A DNA stretch of 64,000 nt from Acidobacteriota bacterium (GTDB taxonomy: Bacteria; Acidobacteriota; Vicinamibacteria; Vicinamibacterales; CAVVIG01). Below the pieces are notes generated by a model. It was given only the letters and a program-made list of their open reading frames with translations. It was not told the DNA's origin and did not search any database. Location of the stretch: positions 42,486-106,485 of the forward strand of contig JACPZW010000005.1 of NCBI GenBank assembly GCA_016195265.1. Reading direction: 5' to 3'. Both the position numbers and the translations under genes were made by a program. Shown piece after piece: positions 27,149 through 39,515 of this stretch (position 1 is the stretch's first letter; every line of letters starts with the position of its first letter).

Positions 27149-27817
27149 ATGAAAGACCTGTTGCTCGACGATCGGCCGCGCGAGAAGCTGTCACGGCACG
27201 GGGCCGTGGCGCTGGGCGACAACGAACTCGTCGCGCTCGTGCTCGGACACGGATCGCGGCGGGGCGGCGCGCTCGCGCTCGCCAACGAACTGCTGGCCGG
27301 CGCCGGCGGCGTGCATGGGCTGGCGCGATGGACGTGCCACGATCTGGTGCGCATCGCGGGTAACGGCCGCGCGCGCGCGGCGCAGAGCGTCGCCGCGCTC
27401 GAGCTCGGCCGCCGGACGCTCACGCGGCCGCCCGGCGCGCGGGTCCAGTTTCTGTTTCCCCGCGACGCGGCCGAGTACCTGCTGCCGCGGTTCGGGTCGC
27501 GGCGCGAGGAGCAGTTCGGGATCATGCTGCTCGACCAGAAGCACCGGCTCCTGCGTCTGGCGATGCTGGCGATGGGCACGCTGGACACGGTCGGCGTCGA
27601 GCCGCGTGACGTGTACCGGGAGGCCATGCTGGGCGGCGCGGCGGCCATCATCGCGTTCCACAATCATCCGTCCGGCGACCCGACGCCGAGCCCGGACGAT
27701 GTGGAGCTGACGCGGCGGCTCGAGGCCGCGGGCGTGTTGATGGGAATCGATCTGGTCGATCACGTGGTGCTCGGGGACGGCCGGTACTGTAGCTTCAAGG
27801 AGACGGGGGTTTTGTAG
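27149..27817 (+). CDS. radC: RadC/JAB-domain protein
   Basis: The 222-residue protein starts with the RadC helix-hairpin region (DDRPREKLSRHGAVALGDNELVA) and has a C-terminal JAMM metalloprotease-like motif AFHNHPSGDPTPSPDD. Despite its name RadC is not needed for ordinary DNA repair; function is unsettled. It is divergent from the DUF4398 gene. Its TAG overlaps the larC GTG by one base. Confidence 0.93.
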   Translation: MKDLLLDDRPREKLSRHGAVALGDNELVALVLGHGSRRGGALALANELLAGAGGVHGLARWTCHDLVRIAGNGRARAAQSVAALELGRRTLTRPPGARVQFLFPRDAAEYLLPRFGSRREEQFGIMLLDQKHRLLRLAMLAMGTLDTVGVEPRDVYREAMLGGAAAIIAFHNHPSGDPTPSPDDVELTRRLEAAGVLMGIDLVDHVVLGDGRYCSFKETGVL

Positions 27818-29082
27818 TGGCGAAGGTGCTGTATTTCGACTGCTTCTCCGGCATTTCCGGCGACATGGCGCTCGGCGCGATGCTCGATGCCGGCCTGCCG
27901 ATCGAAGCGTTGAAGGGCGCCCTCGGCAGCCTGGCGCTGCCCGGTGTGCACATCCACGCCCACAAGGTCCTCCGCGCCAATCTGTCGGCGACACACTTCG
28001 TCGTGCACGAGCACGATCACGCGGACGTGCACCACGAGCACTCCGCACCCGGCACCCAGCCCCACGCACCCGGCACCCAGCCCCACGCACCTGGCACCCA
28101 GCACCCCCATCATCATCCGCACCGATCCCTTCCCGAGATCTTCGCGCTGATCGACACGTCGGCGCTCTCGGCCACCGGCCGTGACCGCGCGAAAGCGCTG
28201 TTCCAGCGCCTCGCGGAGGCGGAGGCTGCCATCCATCAGATGCCGGTGGAAAAAGTTCACCTGCACGAAGTCGGCGCGCTGGACTCGATCATCGACATCG
28301 TCGGCATCGTGTTCGCGATGGAATGGGCCCGCGCGGACCGCGTGGTCTGCTCGCCGCTCAATGTCGGCGGCGGCATGGTGCAGTCCGCGCACGGACTCTT
28401 TCCGGTGCCGGCGCCGGCGACGGTCAAACTGCTGGGCAACGCACCGGTGTACAGCGGCGCCGTGCAGAAGGAACTGGTCACACCGACCGGTGCGCTGATT
28501 GTGTCGTCGTACGCGTCCGCCTTCGGACCGATCCCCGCGATGGCGATCGACCAGGTCGGGTACGGCGCCGGCACGCGCGACGATGGCACGACGCCCAATG
28601 TGCTGCGCGTGCTGATTGGCCGGGAGACGGATCGCCCGCTGGGCGACCGCGTGACCGTCGTCGAGTGCGAGATCGACGACATGAACCCGCAGATCTTCGG
28701 CGTGGTGATGGATCAGCTGTACGCCGCCGGCGCACTCGAGGTGTTCTACGTGCCGGTGCAGATGAAGAAGAACCGGCCGGGCACGCTGCTGACGGTGGTC
28801 GTGGCGCCCGAGCGGCGGACCGCGATCGCCGACGTCGTCTTTCGCGAGACGACCACGATCGGGCTGCGGTACTACGACGTGGATCGCGAGTGTCTCGATC
28901 GGGACATCGTCAACGTCGAGACGGTGATCGGCACGGTTCGCTTCAAGATCGCGCGCCGCAACGGCCGCGTGGTGAACGCCGTGCCAGAGTTCGAGGACTG
29001 CGCGAAGCTGGCCGCCGCCAACGACTTGTCCGTCAAGGAAGTGCAGGCCCTCGCGGTGCAAGCGTACGGAAGGGCCCAGTAG
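27817..29082 (+). CDS. larC: nickel-pincer cofactor nickel insertion protein LarC
   Basis: LarC inserts nickel into the pyridinium bisthiocarboxylate mononucleotide (NPN) cofactor of lactate racemase-type enzymes. The 421 residues start YFDCFSGISGDMALGAMLDAG, then HLHEVGALDSIIDIVG, and the C-terminal domain has CEIDDMNPQ and KKNRPGTLLTV. A histidine-rich region (about residues 68-102) contains three HAPGTQP units from a 21-bp tandem repeat. No larB or larE is in the window, so partners lie elsewhere. The His-rich insert may store nickel, or simply be tolerated repeat. Confidence 0.92.
   Translation: MAKVLYFDCFSGISGDMALGAMLDAGLPIEALKGALGSLALPGVHIHAHKVLRANLSATHFVVHEHDHADVHHEHSAPGTQPHAPGTQPHAPGTQHPHHHPHRSLPEIFALIDTSALSATGRDRAKALFQRLAEAEAAIHQMPVEKVHLHEVGALDSIIDIVGIVFAMEWARADRVVCSPLNVGGGMVQSAHGLFPVPAPATVKLLGNAPVYSGAVQKELVTPTGALIVSSYASAFGPIPAMAIDQVGYGAGTRDDGTTPNVLRVLIGRETDRPLGDRVTVVECEIDDMNPQIFGVVMDQLYAAGALEVFYVPVQMKKNRPGTLLTVVVAPERRTAIADVVFRETTTIGLRYYDVDRECLDRDIVNVETVIGTVRFKIARRNGRVVNAVPEFEDCAKLAAANDLSVKEVQALAVQAYGRAQ
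28044..28106 (+). repeat. 21-bp tandem repeat x3 within larC
   Basis: Units 28044-28064, 28065-28085 and 28086-28106 (CGCACCCGGCACCCAGCCCC plus A) are almost identical. They encode HAPGTQP in each copy. The CACCCAGCACCC core is shared with 30761-30886 in metG. Confidence 0.9.
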
Positions 29083-29132
29083 GGCGGGTCCTTTCGGAGA
29101 GACCTAGTAGGGCGCGTCCTTTTGGACCCGCC
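29079..29132. repeat. GTAGGGCGGGTCC-type palindromes before metG
   Basis: Two copies, one partial, carry GTAGGGCGGGTCCTTTCGGA and GTAGGGCGCGTCC...GGACCCGCC. The family recurs at 53100-53160 and 54908-54965. The last copy ends 7 nt before the metG ATG. Confidence 0.8.
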
Positions 29133-29139
29133 GGATTCC

Positions 29140-31218
29140 ATGAAACGTTTCTTTCTGACGACCGCCATCGACTACGTGAACAGCCGGCCGCACCTCGGGA
29201 CGGCGTACGAGAAGGTGTGCGCGGACGTCATCGCCCGCTACAAGCGGCTCCGCGGCTTCGACGTGCGGTTCCTGATGGGGAACGACGAGCACTCGCAGAA
29301 CGTGTTCAAGAAGGCGGCGGAACAAGGACTCGATCCGCTCGCGTACTGCGATCAGATGGAGCAGGAGTTCCGGCGAACGTGGCGTCGGCTTGACGTGTCG
29401 TTCGACGATTTCATCCGGACGACAGAACCGCGGCACCGCGCCGGCGTGACGGATATCACCAACCGGATTCACGCGGCCGGCGACATCTACGAAGGCGTCT
29501 ACGAGGGCTGGTACTGCGTCAGCTGCGAAGAATTCAAACAGGAGAAGGACCTCGTCAACGGCAACTGTCCGCTCCATCCGACGCTGAAGCCGGAGTGGAT
29601 CAAGGAGAAGAATTACTTCTTCCGGTTGTCGAAGTATCAACAGCCGCTGCTCGATCACTTTGCGGCGCACCCCGAGTTCCTGCAGCCGGACGCCCGGAGG
29701 AACGAGATCCTCAGGCTGATCGAAGGTGGGCTTGTTGATATCTCGGTCAGCCGTGCCGGCCAGTCGTGGGGGATTCCGCTTCCGTTCGATCCGGGCAGCG
29801 TCGTCTACGTGTGGTTCGACGCCCTGATCAACTACGCATCCGCGGTTGGGCTGGGCGGCGACCAGGCAGAGTTCGAGCGCTGGTGGCCGGCCGATCTGCA
29901 CGTCGTCGGCAAAGACATCACCCGGTTCCACGCCGTCATCTGGCCCGCGATGCTGATGAGCGCGAAGCTGCCGCTGCCGCGGCACGTCTTCGGCCACGGC
30001 TTCATGACGATGAACGGGCAGCGGATGAGCAAGACGCTCGGCACGATCATCGACCCGATCGTCGCGGCGGACCGCCTCGGCCACGACCCGCTGCGCCTCT
30101 ACCTGGTGAAGGAAGTCAGCTTCGGCGGCGACGGGGACTTCTCGTGGGAGCGGTACGACGAGCGCTACAACGTCGATCTGGCGAATAATCTCGGGAACCT
30201 CGTCAGCCGGGTGACGTCGATGGCCGGTCGCTACCGCCAGGGCCGGCTGACGTCGACGGCTGCGGGCTCGGATCGGCTGGCGCGGCTGGCGGACACTGTC
30301 TGCGCGGACTACGCCCGGACGATGGACGCGTTCGCGCTGCACGAGGGCGCTGCGGCGGCGTATCGTCTCATCGACGCGACGAACGAGTACATCGCGTCGA
30401 CCGCGCCGTGGACGCTGGCGAAGGATCCCGCGTCGGCCGATCGGCTGACGCAGGTGCTGTTCGATGCGGCGGAGGCCATCCGGCTGGCCGCCGTGCTGCT
30501 CGAACCGATCATGCCCACGTCGAGCCGCGAAATTCTGCGCCGCGTGGGCGCATCGCCGGACGCGCTGCTGTTCGAGCGCGATGGCCGCTGGCGCACCGAC
30601 GGCGAACGTGTGCTGTTGCAGGAAGGTTCACTGTGGCCGCGCGTAGGGGCCGACCACCGCGCCGCAAATCGTGTAGGGGCCGACCCGCGTGTCGGCCCGA
30701 CAAAGGAGCTGACGACCGTGAGTGATAACCCGTTACCGCCTGATGGCGCATCGCCGGGCGCGCACCCGGCACCAGCTGCGGCTGCACCCAGCACAGCACC
30801 CAGCACCTCTGCACCAGGCACGGCACCCAGCACCCCAGCACCCAGCACTTCAGCACCCGGTGGAGCACCCAGCACCCCAGCACTTGCGGCGGAGCGAATC
30901 TCGATTGACGACTTCATGAAGGTCGAGCTGCGCGTCGCGAAGGTGCTGACCGCCGAGCGCGTGCCGAAGTCGAACCGGCTGCTCAAACTGTCCGTGGACG
31001 TCGGGACCGAGCAGCGGACGCTCGTCGCCGGCATCGCAGAAGCCTACGAACCCGAGGCGCTCGTCGGCAAAACGGTCGTCATCGTGTTCAACCTCAAGCC
31101 GGCGAAGCTCATGGGTGTGGAGTCCAACGGCATGGTGCTGGCCGCCAGCCCGGACGGCGGCAAGCCGACGGTGGTGTCGTTCGAAACGCCGCCTCCGCCC
31201 GGCACGCGGGTCCGCTAG
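29140..31218 (+). CDS. metG: methionyl-tRNA synthetase with C-terminal tRNA-binding domain
   Basis: It charges tRNA-Met. The 692-residue protein has FLTTAIDYVNSRPHLGTAYE (HIGH-type site), a zinc knuckle CVSCEEF...CPLH, the KMSKS-type GQRMSKTLG and an anticodon-binding helical domain (to about 500). The C-terminal domain (about 588-692, SIDDFMKVELRVAKV...) is a Trbp111/EMAP-like OB fold. Between the last two, residues about 501-582 are low-complexity repeat sequence: VGADxR units from one repeat and Ala/Pro/Ser/Thr-rich APSTSAPGT units from another. ATG 29140 begins MKRFFLTTA. Confidence 0.95.
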   Translation: MKRFFLTTAIDYVNSRPHLGTAYEKVCADVIARYKRLRGFDVRFLMGNDEHSQNVFKKAAEQGLDPLAYCDQMEQEFRRTWRRLDVSFDDFIRTTEPRHRAGVTDITNRIHAAGDIYEGVYEGWYCVSCEEFKQEKDLVNGNCPLHPTLKPEWIKEKNYFFRLSKYQQPLLDHFAAHPEFLQPDARRNEILRLIEGGLVDISVSRAGQSWGIPLPFDPGSVVYVWFDALINYASAVGLGGDQAEFERWWPADLHVVGKDITRFHAVIWPAMLMSAKLPLPRHVFGHGFMTMNGQRMSKTLGTIIDPIVAADRLGHDPLRLYLVKEVSFGGDGDFSWERYDERYNVDLANNLGNLVSRVTSMAGRYRQGRLTSTAAGSDRLARLADTVCADYARTMDAFALHEGAAAAYRLIDATNEYIASTAPWTLAKDPASADRLTQVLFDAAEAIRLAAVLLEPIMPTSSREILRRVGASPDALLFERDGRWRTDGERVLLQEGSLWPRVGADHRAANRVGADPRVGPTKELTTVSDNPLPPDGASPGAHPAPAAAAPSTAPSTSAPGTAPSTPAPSTSAPGGAPSTPALAAERISIDDFMKVELRVAKVLTAERVPKSNRLLKLSVDVGTEQRTLVAGIAEAYEPEALVGKTVVIVFNLKPAKLMGVESNGMVLAASPDGGKPTVVSFETPPPPGTRVR
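30642..30886 (+). repeat. two repeat families filling the metG linker
   Basis: 30642-30701 holds GTAGGGGCCGACC repeats with a palindromic end (GTCGGCCCGAC). 30761-30886 holds many CACCCAGCACC units. Both are in frame. Confidence 0.85.
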
Positions 31219-31220
31219 TC

Positions 31221-32681
31221 GTGCGACGGTTCCGCCACGTCTGCGCCGCGTGCCTCGTGGCGGTCGCCGTTGTTCCCGTCGCCGCGATCGCGCGACGTGT
31301 CACGCCGATCGCGCAGGCCGAAGGCCCTGAGGCTGCCGCGGCGCAGCGCTTCAAGGCAATCCGCGACGACCGCGTCCGGCTCGAGCGATTCCTGCGCGAG
31401 ATGCCGAAGGGCGGCGACCTGCACGTGCATCTCTCCGGCGCGGTGTACGCGGAGAGTTATCTGCGGTGGGCGAGCGACGCCGGGCTGTGTCTGGTCACGG
31501 CGACGATGGCGCTCGCTCCACCCCAGCCTCCGTGCGACGTCGGCGCGGGCCGGCCGCCCGCGTCGACCGCCACCGAGGGCTCACCGCTCTACGACCAGGT
31601 CATCGACGCGTGGTCGATGCGCAACTGGCGTGACCGGAACGTGGCTCGCGGCGGGCGCGACCATTTCTTCGCCACGTTCGCGCGCTTCAATCTGGCAACG
31701 GGCCGCGTCGGCGACATGCTGGCCGAAGTGGTGTCGCGCGCGGCCGCCGAGCACGTCGCGTACATCGAGCTGATGCTCGCGACCGACGGCGGCGCGGCGG
31801 GGATGCGCGGCACGGCGGCGGGATGGAACGCTGACTATCGCCGGATGCGGGACCAGCTGATCAAGAACGGGTTCAGCGCCGTCCGCGCCGAGGCGCGGTC
31901 GAGACTGGACCAGGCGGAGGCGCGCGAGCGCGAGGTGCTGCACTGCAGCGCGAGCGACGCGGCGCCGGGCTGCGGCGTCACCGTGCGCTACGTCTCGCAG
32001 GTGTACCGGGCCGGGGCGCCGGAGCAGGTCTTCGCACAGATGCTGGCGGCCTTCGAGCTGGCCGCGGCCGATCCGCGCGTCGTCAGCCTCAACCTGGTCG
32101 CGCCGGAAGACGACCCGATCGCGATTCGCGACTTCTCGCAGCACATGCGGATGCTGGAGTTCTTGCACGCGCGTTACCCAGGCGTGCCGATCACGCTGCA
32201 CGCGGGCGAACTCGCGCCCGGCATGGCCCCGCCCTCGGCGCTGCGGTCGCACATCCGCGACTCGGTCCGCATTGGACACGCGCGGCGAATCGGGCACGGC
32301 GTGGATGTGATGCAGGAACAGAATCCGCCGGCGCTGCTCCGCGAGCTGGCTTCACGCCACGTGCTCGTGGAGATTGCGCTCAGCAGCAACGATCTCATCC
32401 TGGGGATCAGCGGCAAGGCGCATCCGCTGGCGACGTACCTCCGGTACGGGGTCCCGGTCGCGATCGCGACCGACGATCCGGGCGTCGCGCGGTCGAGCCA
32501 CACGCAGGAGTTCGTGCGCGCGGTCGAGGATCAGGGGCTGGACTACGTGACGATCAAGCGCCTCGTGCGAAACTCGCTCGAATATGCGTTCGCGGACCAG
32601 ACGACGAGACGCCGCCTCCAGGCGCAGCTGGAGAACGAACTCACGGCGTTCGAGCGTCAGCAGCAGAACCACGAACCCTGA
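31221..32681 (+). CDS. exported adenosine deaminase-family protein
   Basis: The 486-residue protein has a signal peptide (to about residue 30) and ADA-family metal motifs: GGDLHVHLSGAVY, TLHAGELAPG, RIGHGVDVM and IATDDPGV with the paired aspartates. The arrangement resembles secreted adenosine deaminase growth-factor-like proteins rather than cytosolic Add. Probable periplasmic purine nucleoside deaminase; substrate not proven. It starts 2 nt after metG. Its stop lies in a GAACCCTGAACC repeat. Confidence 0.85.
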   Translation: MRRFRHVCAACLVAVAVVPVAAIARRVTPIAQAEGPEAAAAQRFKAIRDDRVRLERFLREMPKGGDLHVHLSGAVYAESYLRWASDAGLCLVTATMALAPPQPPCDVGAGRPPASTATEGSPLYDQVIDAWSMRNWRDRNVARGGRDHFFATFARFNLATGRVGDMLAEVVSRAAAEHVAYIELMLATDGGAAGMRGTAAGWNADYRRMRDQLIKNGFSAVRAEARSRLDQAEAREREVLHCSASDAAPGCGVTVRYVSQVYRAGAPEQVFAQMLAAFELAAADPRVVSLNLVAPEDDPIAIRDFSQHMRMLEFLHARYPGVPITLHAGELAPGMAPPSALRSHIRDSVRIGHARRIGHGVDVMQEQNPPALLRELASRHVLVEIALSSNDLILGISGKAHPLATYLRYGVPVAIATDDPGVARSSHTQEFVRAVEDQGLDYVTIKRLVRNSLEYAFADQTTRRRLQAQLENELTAFERQQQNHEP

Positions 32682-32688
32682 ACCCCAC

Positions 32689-33468
32689 GTGATCGACAGC
32701 CACTGTCACCTCGCCGACGAAGGCTTCGCCACCGATCTCGTCGCTGTGATCGACCGGGCCAAGAGCGCCGGACTCGAGCGCGCGCTGGTGATCCTCGAAG
32801 GCGGCAACCCGAAGGAAGCCGCGCAGGCGGCGCGCGTGCAGGCGCTGTGGCCAGAGGTGTGCGTGGCGATCGGCGTCCACCCGCATCAGGCGCACCGGTT
32901 CGCCGATCGCGCGCAGGACGCCGCGGCAGCCGTGCGGCGCCAGATCTCGGAGACGCCTTCCGTCCGGGCCATCGGCGAGATCGGCCTCGACTACCACTAC
33001 GATTTCTCGCCGCGCGATGCGCAGTGCGCCGTGTTCCGAGCACAGGTCCATGTGGCGCGCGAGCAGAAGCTGCCTGTCGTCATCCACACGCGCGAGGCCG
33101 ATGTCGATACGCTGGCGATCCTGCACGACGCCGGCGGCGGAGAAGCGCGCGGCGTCCTGCACTGCTTCACGGGTACGCAGGAACTCGCCGACGCGGCGCT
33201 GGATCTGGGGTTCTACCTGTCGTTCGCGGGCATCATTACGTTTCCGAAGGCCGGCGACCTGCGCGAGGTCGCGCGGCGCGTGCCCATGGACCGGCTGCTG
33301 ACCGAGACCGACAGCCCGTTTCTGGCGCCGGTGCCGCATCGCGGGAAGCGGAACGAGCCCGCCTGGGTCGCCCATGTGGTCGAAGCGCTGGCGGGCCTCC
33401 ACGACGTCGCGCCGCAGGCGATGGCCGAGCGTACGACGGCGAATTTCCACGAGTTATTTCGTCCGTAA
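32689..33468 (+). CDS. tatD: TatD-family metal-dependent hydrolase
   Basis: The 259-residue protein starts VIDSHCHLAD with the HxH metal ligand, then AIGVHPHQA, AIGEIGLDYHYD, PVVIHTREA, GVLHCFTGT and LLTETDSPFLAP. TatD enzymes are 3'-5' DNA/RNA exonucleases in repair or RNA decay. GTG 32689 fits the HCH-start of the family; there is no upstream room for more. It follows the deaminase by 7 nt. Confidence 0.94.
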   Translation: MIDSHCHLADEGFATDLVAVIDRAKSAGLERALVILEGGNPKEAAQAARVQALWPEVCVAIGVHPHQAHRFADRAQDAAAAVRRQISETPSVRAIGEIGLDYHYDFSPRDAQCAVFRAQVHVAREQKLPVVIHTREADVDTLAILHDAGGGEARGVLHCFTGTQELADAALDLGFYLSFAGIITFPKAGDLREVARRVPMDRLLTETDSPFLAPVPHRGKRNEPAWVAHVVEALAGLHDVAPQAMAERTTANFHELFRP

Positions 33469-33472
33469 CGCT

Positions 33473-33501
33473 TTGACACCCTCTGCAAGTTGTGTTGTGA
33501 T
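33473..33501 (+). promoter_or_regulatory. promoter of the polyprenyl synthase gene
   Basis: TTGACA (33473-33478), 17-bp spacer, TGTGAT (33496-33501). Transcription would begin near 33508, which rules out a GTG at 33497 and supports GTG 33527 as the start of translation. Confidence 0.55.
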
Positions 33502-33526
33502 TGTTCGCGCTCACCAGAGTTTAACC

Positions 33527-36625
<3,099 letters not shown>

Positions 36626-36631
36626 GATTTC

Positions 36632-38092
36632 ATGTCCCGTCGCTTCACCCTCGTCTCCGTCGCGCTGACCGCCGTCGTCTCGTTCCTCGTGGGCGCCATC
36701 TTCGCCGGCGGGAACTCGCGGTCGTCCATCGCCGTCGGTGCGCCGCAGAAGCCCGCGCCCACGCGATCCGCGTCGCGCGCGGCCGGCGCCGCGGGGGCAG
36801 TCTCGATCGTCAACTTCGCCGACGTCGTCGAGCGGCTGAATCCGGCGGTCGTCAATATCGAGGCGACCGCGCGAGGACGGGACACGCGGCGCCGGAACGC
36901 CGATCCCGACGCGCCACGCCGCGGCGCCGGCACCGGCTTCATCATCGACGCCGACGGCAGCATCCTGACGAATCACCACGTCGTGGATCGCGCCGAGCGC
37001 ATCACGGTCAAGCTGTCCGACGGCCGGACGTTGCTGGCGCATGTCGTCGGCACCGATGCGGACACCGACATCGCGCTCATCAAGATCGACGGCCAGGCCG
37101 GACTGCCGGTTGCGCCGCTGGGCGACTCGACGACGCTCCGCATGGGCGAGTGGCTGTGCGCAATCGGCAACCCGCTCGGCTTCGAGCACACGGTCACGGT
37201 CGGCGTCGTCAGCTTTCTCGGCCGCAAGCTCTTCGACCAGAGCCTCGACAACTACATCCAGACCGACGCGGCGATCAACTTCGGCAACAGCGGCGGCCCG
37301 CTGATCAACGCGCGCGGCGAAGTTGTCGGCATCAACGCCGCGATCAGCTCACGCGCGAGCAGCATCGGCTTCGCCGTGCCGATCGCCACGGCCAGCGCGA
37401 TCCTTCCGCAGCTGCGCGCGCGCGGGAAAGTCAGCCGAGGCTACATCGGCGTCGGCCTGCGCGACGTTGACCCGGATCTCGAACGCTCGCTCAAGCTTCC
37501 CGTGCACCAAGGCGCGATGGTCCAGGATGTGATCGCCGGCTCGCCGGCGGATCGCGCCGGCGTGCAGCCCTACGACGTCATCGTGTCCTTCGACGACCAG
37601 GCCATCGCCAACGACGACGTGCTGATCCGCAGCATCTCGTCGCACGCGCCGGGATCGGCGGCGCGGGTGCAGATCGTGCGCGACGGTCGCCCGCAGACCG
37701 TGACGGTCAAGCTGACCGAGCGCGCGCCGCGCGAAAAGCCTGACGCGCGGGCCGAGCCGGCGTCCGGGGATCGGCCGCGGCCCGATCCGGACGGCTTCCC
37801 GCTCGGCCTCAACGTGCGGGACCTCGATCGCCAGACGATCGACAAGCTCGAGCTGCGGCGGCCGGGGCGGGGCGTCTTGATCGCCCGCGTCGAGCCGGCG
37901 AGCGCGGCGTATGACTCCGGCATCGAGCGCAACACGGTCCTGCTCGAGATCAACCGGCAGCGCGTCGATTCGGCGAGCGACTTCCGGCGGCTCGTGCGCG
38001 CCGCCCGCCCCGGCGAGATCCTCGCCCTCTACATCTACGCCCCTGAGGTGGACCAGCATCAGGTGAAGACCGTCCGGGTGGAAAACCGCTAA
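36632..38092 (+). CDS. HtrA/DegP-type serine protease with two PDZ domains
   Basis: This envelope protease/chaperone has 486 residues. An N-terminal membrane anchor or signal (residues 5-25) precedes a trypsin-like domain with the triad His116 (LTNHHVV), Asp146 (DTDIALIK) and Ser220 (NFGNSGGPL). Two PDZ domains follow (about 285-370, and about 390-480). An Arg/Pro/Asp-rich linker lies between them. Located 31 nt after ligA and immediately before a sigma-54 response regulator, so envelope stress control is plausible. Confidence 0.95.
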   Translation: MSRRFTLVSVALTAVVSFLVGAIFAGGNSRSSIAVGAPQKPAPTRSASRAAGAAGAVSIVNFADVVERLNPAVVNIEATARGRDTRRRNADPDAPRRGAGTGFIIDADGSILTNHHVVDRAERITVKLSDGRTLLAHVVGTDADTDIALIKIDGQAGLPVAPLGDSTTLRMGEWLCAIGNPLGFEHTVTVGVVSFLGRKLFDQSLDNYIQTDAAINFGNSGGPLINARGEVVGINAAISSRASSIGFAVPIATASAILPQLRARGKVSRGYIGVGLRDVDPDLERSLKLPVHQGAMVQDVIAGSPADRAGVQPYDVIVSFDDQAIANDDVLIRSISSHAPGSAARVQIVRDGRPQTVTVKLTERAPREKPDARAEPASGDRPRPDPDGFPLGLNVRDLDRQTIDKLELRRPGRGVLIARVEPASAAYDSGIERNTVLLEINRQRVDSASDFRRLVRAARPGEILALYIYAPEVDQHQVKTVRVENR

Positions 38093-39481
38093 ATGGCCAA
38101 GCCACGCATTCTCGTCATCGACGATGAAGCGGCGATCCGCGATTCGCTGAAGATGACGCTCGAGTACGAAGGATACGAATTCATCGGCGCCGCGACGGGC
38201 CAGGAAGGGCTGACCCTGGCCGAGCGGGACAATCCCGATCTCGTTCTCCTCGACGTGAAGATGCCCGGCATGGACGGGCTCGAGGTGCTCGACCGCCTCC
38301 GCAACATGAACGAAACCCTGCCCGTCGTCGTCGTGTCGGGGCACGGCACGATCAGCACGGCTGTCGAGGCGACGAAGAAAGGCGCGTTCGACTTCATCGA
38401 GAAGCCGTTCGCCAGCGAGCGCGTCCTGGTCAGCCTGCGCAACGCGCTCGACCAGCGGCAGCTGCGCGACGAGAACCGGTCGCTCAAGAAAGAGGTCGAA
38501 GTCCGGCATCAGATGATCGGCGACAGCCAGGGCCTGAAGCAGGTCATGGCGGCCGTCGGCCGCGCGGCGCCGACCAACGCCACGGTGCTGATCCAGGGCG
38601 AAAGCGGCGTCGGCAAGGAACTCGTGGCGCGGACCATTCACCGCAACAGCCTGCGCAGCCGCGAGCGCTTCATTCAAGTCAACTGCGCGGCGATCCCCGA
38701 GGAGCTGATCGAATCCGAGCTGTTCGGGCACGAGAAGGGATCGTTCACCGGAGCGACCGAGAAACAGGTCGGGAAGTTCGAGCAGGCGGACCGCGGGACG
38801 ATCTTCCTCGACGAAGTTGGCGACATGAGCCAGAAGACGCAGGCCAAGGTGCTCCGCGTGCTGCAGGAAGGCGAAGTCGAGCGCCTCGGGTCGGCGCGGA
38901 CCATCAAGGTCGACGTGCGCGTGATTGCCGCGACGAACAAGAACCTTGAGGAGGAGATCGAGAAGGGCGGCTTCCGCGAGGACCTGTATTTCCGGCTCGC
39001 GGTGATTCCGATTCACGTGCCGCCGCTGCGCGAGCGGCCCGAGGACGTGCCGGCGCTCGTGCGGCACTACATGGAGTACTTCAGCCGGCAGAACAACGTC
39101 CGGCCCAAGCGCATTTCGTCGGTCGCGCTCGACGCGCTGTCGCGGTACCGCTGGAAGGGCAATATCCGCGAACTGCGCAACACGGTCGAGCGGCTCATCA
39201 TCATGACAGGCGCCGACACGATCGATCTCGCGGACTTGCCCGAAAGCGTGCGATCGCCATCCGCCGGGCCTGCCCCGCCGAAGCTGACGGGCGACAGCGA
39301 TTCGGCGAAGGCGGGGACGTTGCGCGAGTTCAAGGAGAACGCCGAGCGGGCGTTCCTCGTCGGCAAGCTGCGCGAGAACGGCTGGAACATCTCGAAGACC
39401 GCCGAGGTCATCGGGACGCCTCGCAGCAACCTCTACAAGAAGCTCGAGCAGTATCAGATTACGCAGGAGTCCGACGGGTAG
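38093..39481 (+). CDS. NtrC-family sigma-54-dependent response regulator
   Basis: The 462-residue protein has a receiver domain (ILVIDDEAAIRDSLKMTLE, phosphoacceptor in LVLLDVKMPG, then VVSGHGT), an AAA+ domain (Walker A GESGVGKE, the loop as GSFTGA, Walker B TIFLDEVGD, R-finger region) and a Fis-type HTH (ISKTAEVIGTPRSNLYKKLEQ). GSFTGA instead of GAFTGA still allows sigma-54 contact in some members. Its ATG abuts the htrA stop. No cognate histidine kinase is adjacent. Confidence 0.96.
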   Translation: MAKPRILVIDDEAAIRDSLKMTLEYEGYEFIGAATGQEGLTLAERDNPDLVLLDVKMPGMDGLEVLDRLRNMNETLPVVVVSGHGTISTAVEATKKGAFDFIEKPFASERVLVSLRNALDQRQLRDENRSLKKEVEVRHQMIGDSQGLKQVMAAVGRAAPTNATVLIQGESGVGKELVARTIHRNSLRSRERFIQVNCAAIPEELIESELFGHEKGSFTGATEKQVGKFEQADRGTIFLDEVGDMSQKTQAKVLRVLQEGEVERLGSARTIKVDVRVIAATNKNLEEEIEKGGFREDLYFRLAVIPIHVPPLRERPEDVPALVRHYMEYFSRQNNVRPKRISSVALDALSRYRWKGNIRELRNTVERLIIMTGADTIDLADLPESVRSPSAGPAPPKLTGDSDSAKAGTLREFKENAERAFLVGKLRENGWNISKTAEVIGTPRSNLYKKLEQYQITQESDG

Positions 39482-39515
39482 GCGTCCTGCCTTCCCGCCC
39501 ATGTACAATGGATCC

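Noticed and set aside
28044..28106. CRISPR-like array
   Set aside because: Direct tandem 21-base units with no spacers, inside an in-frame larC coding region; no cas genes.
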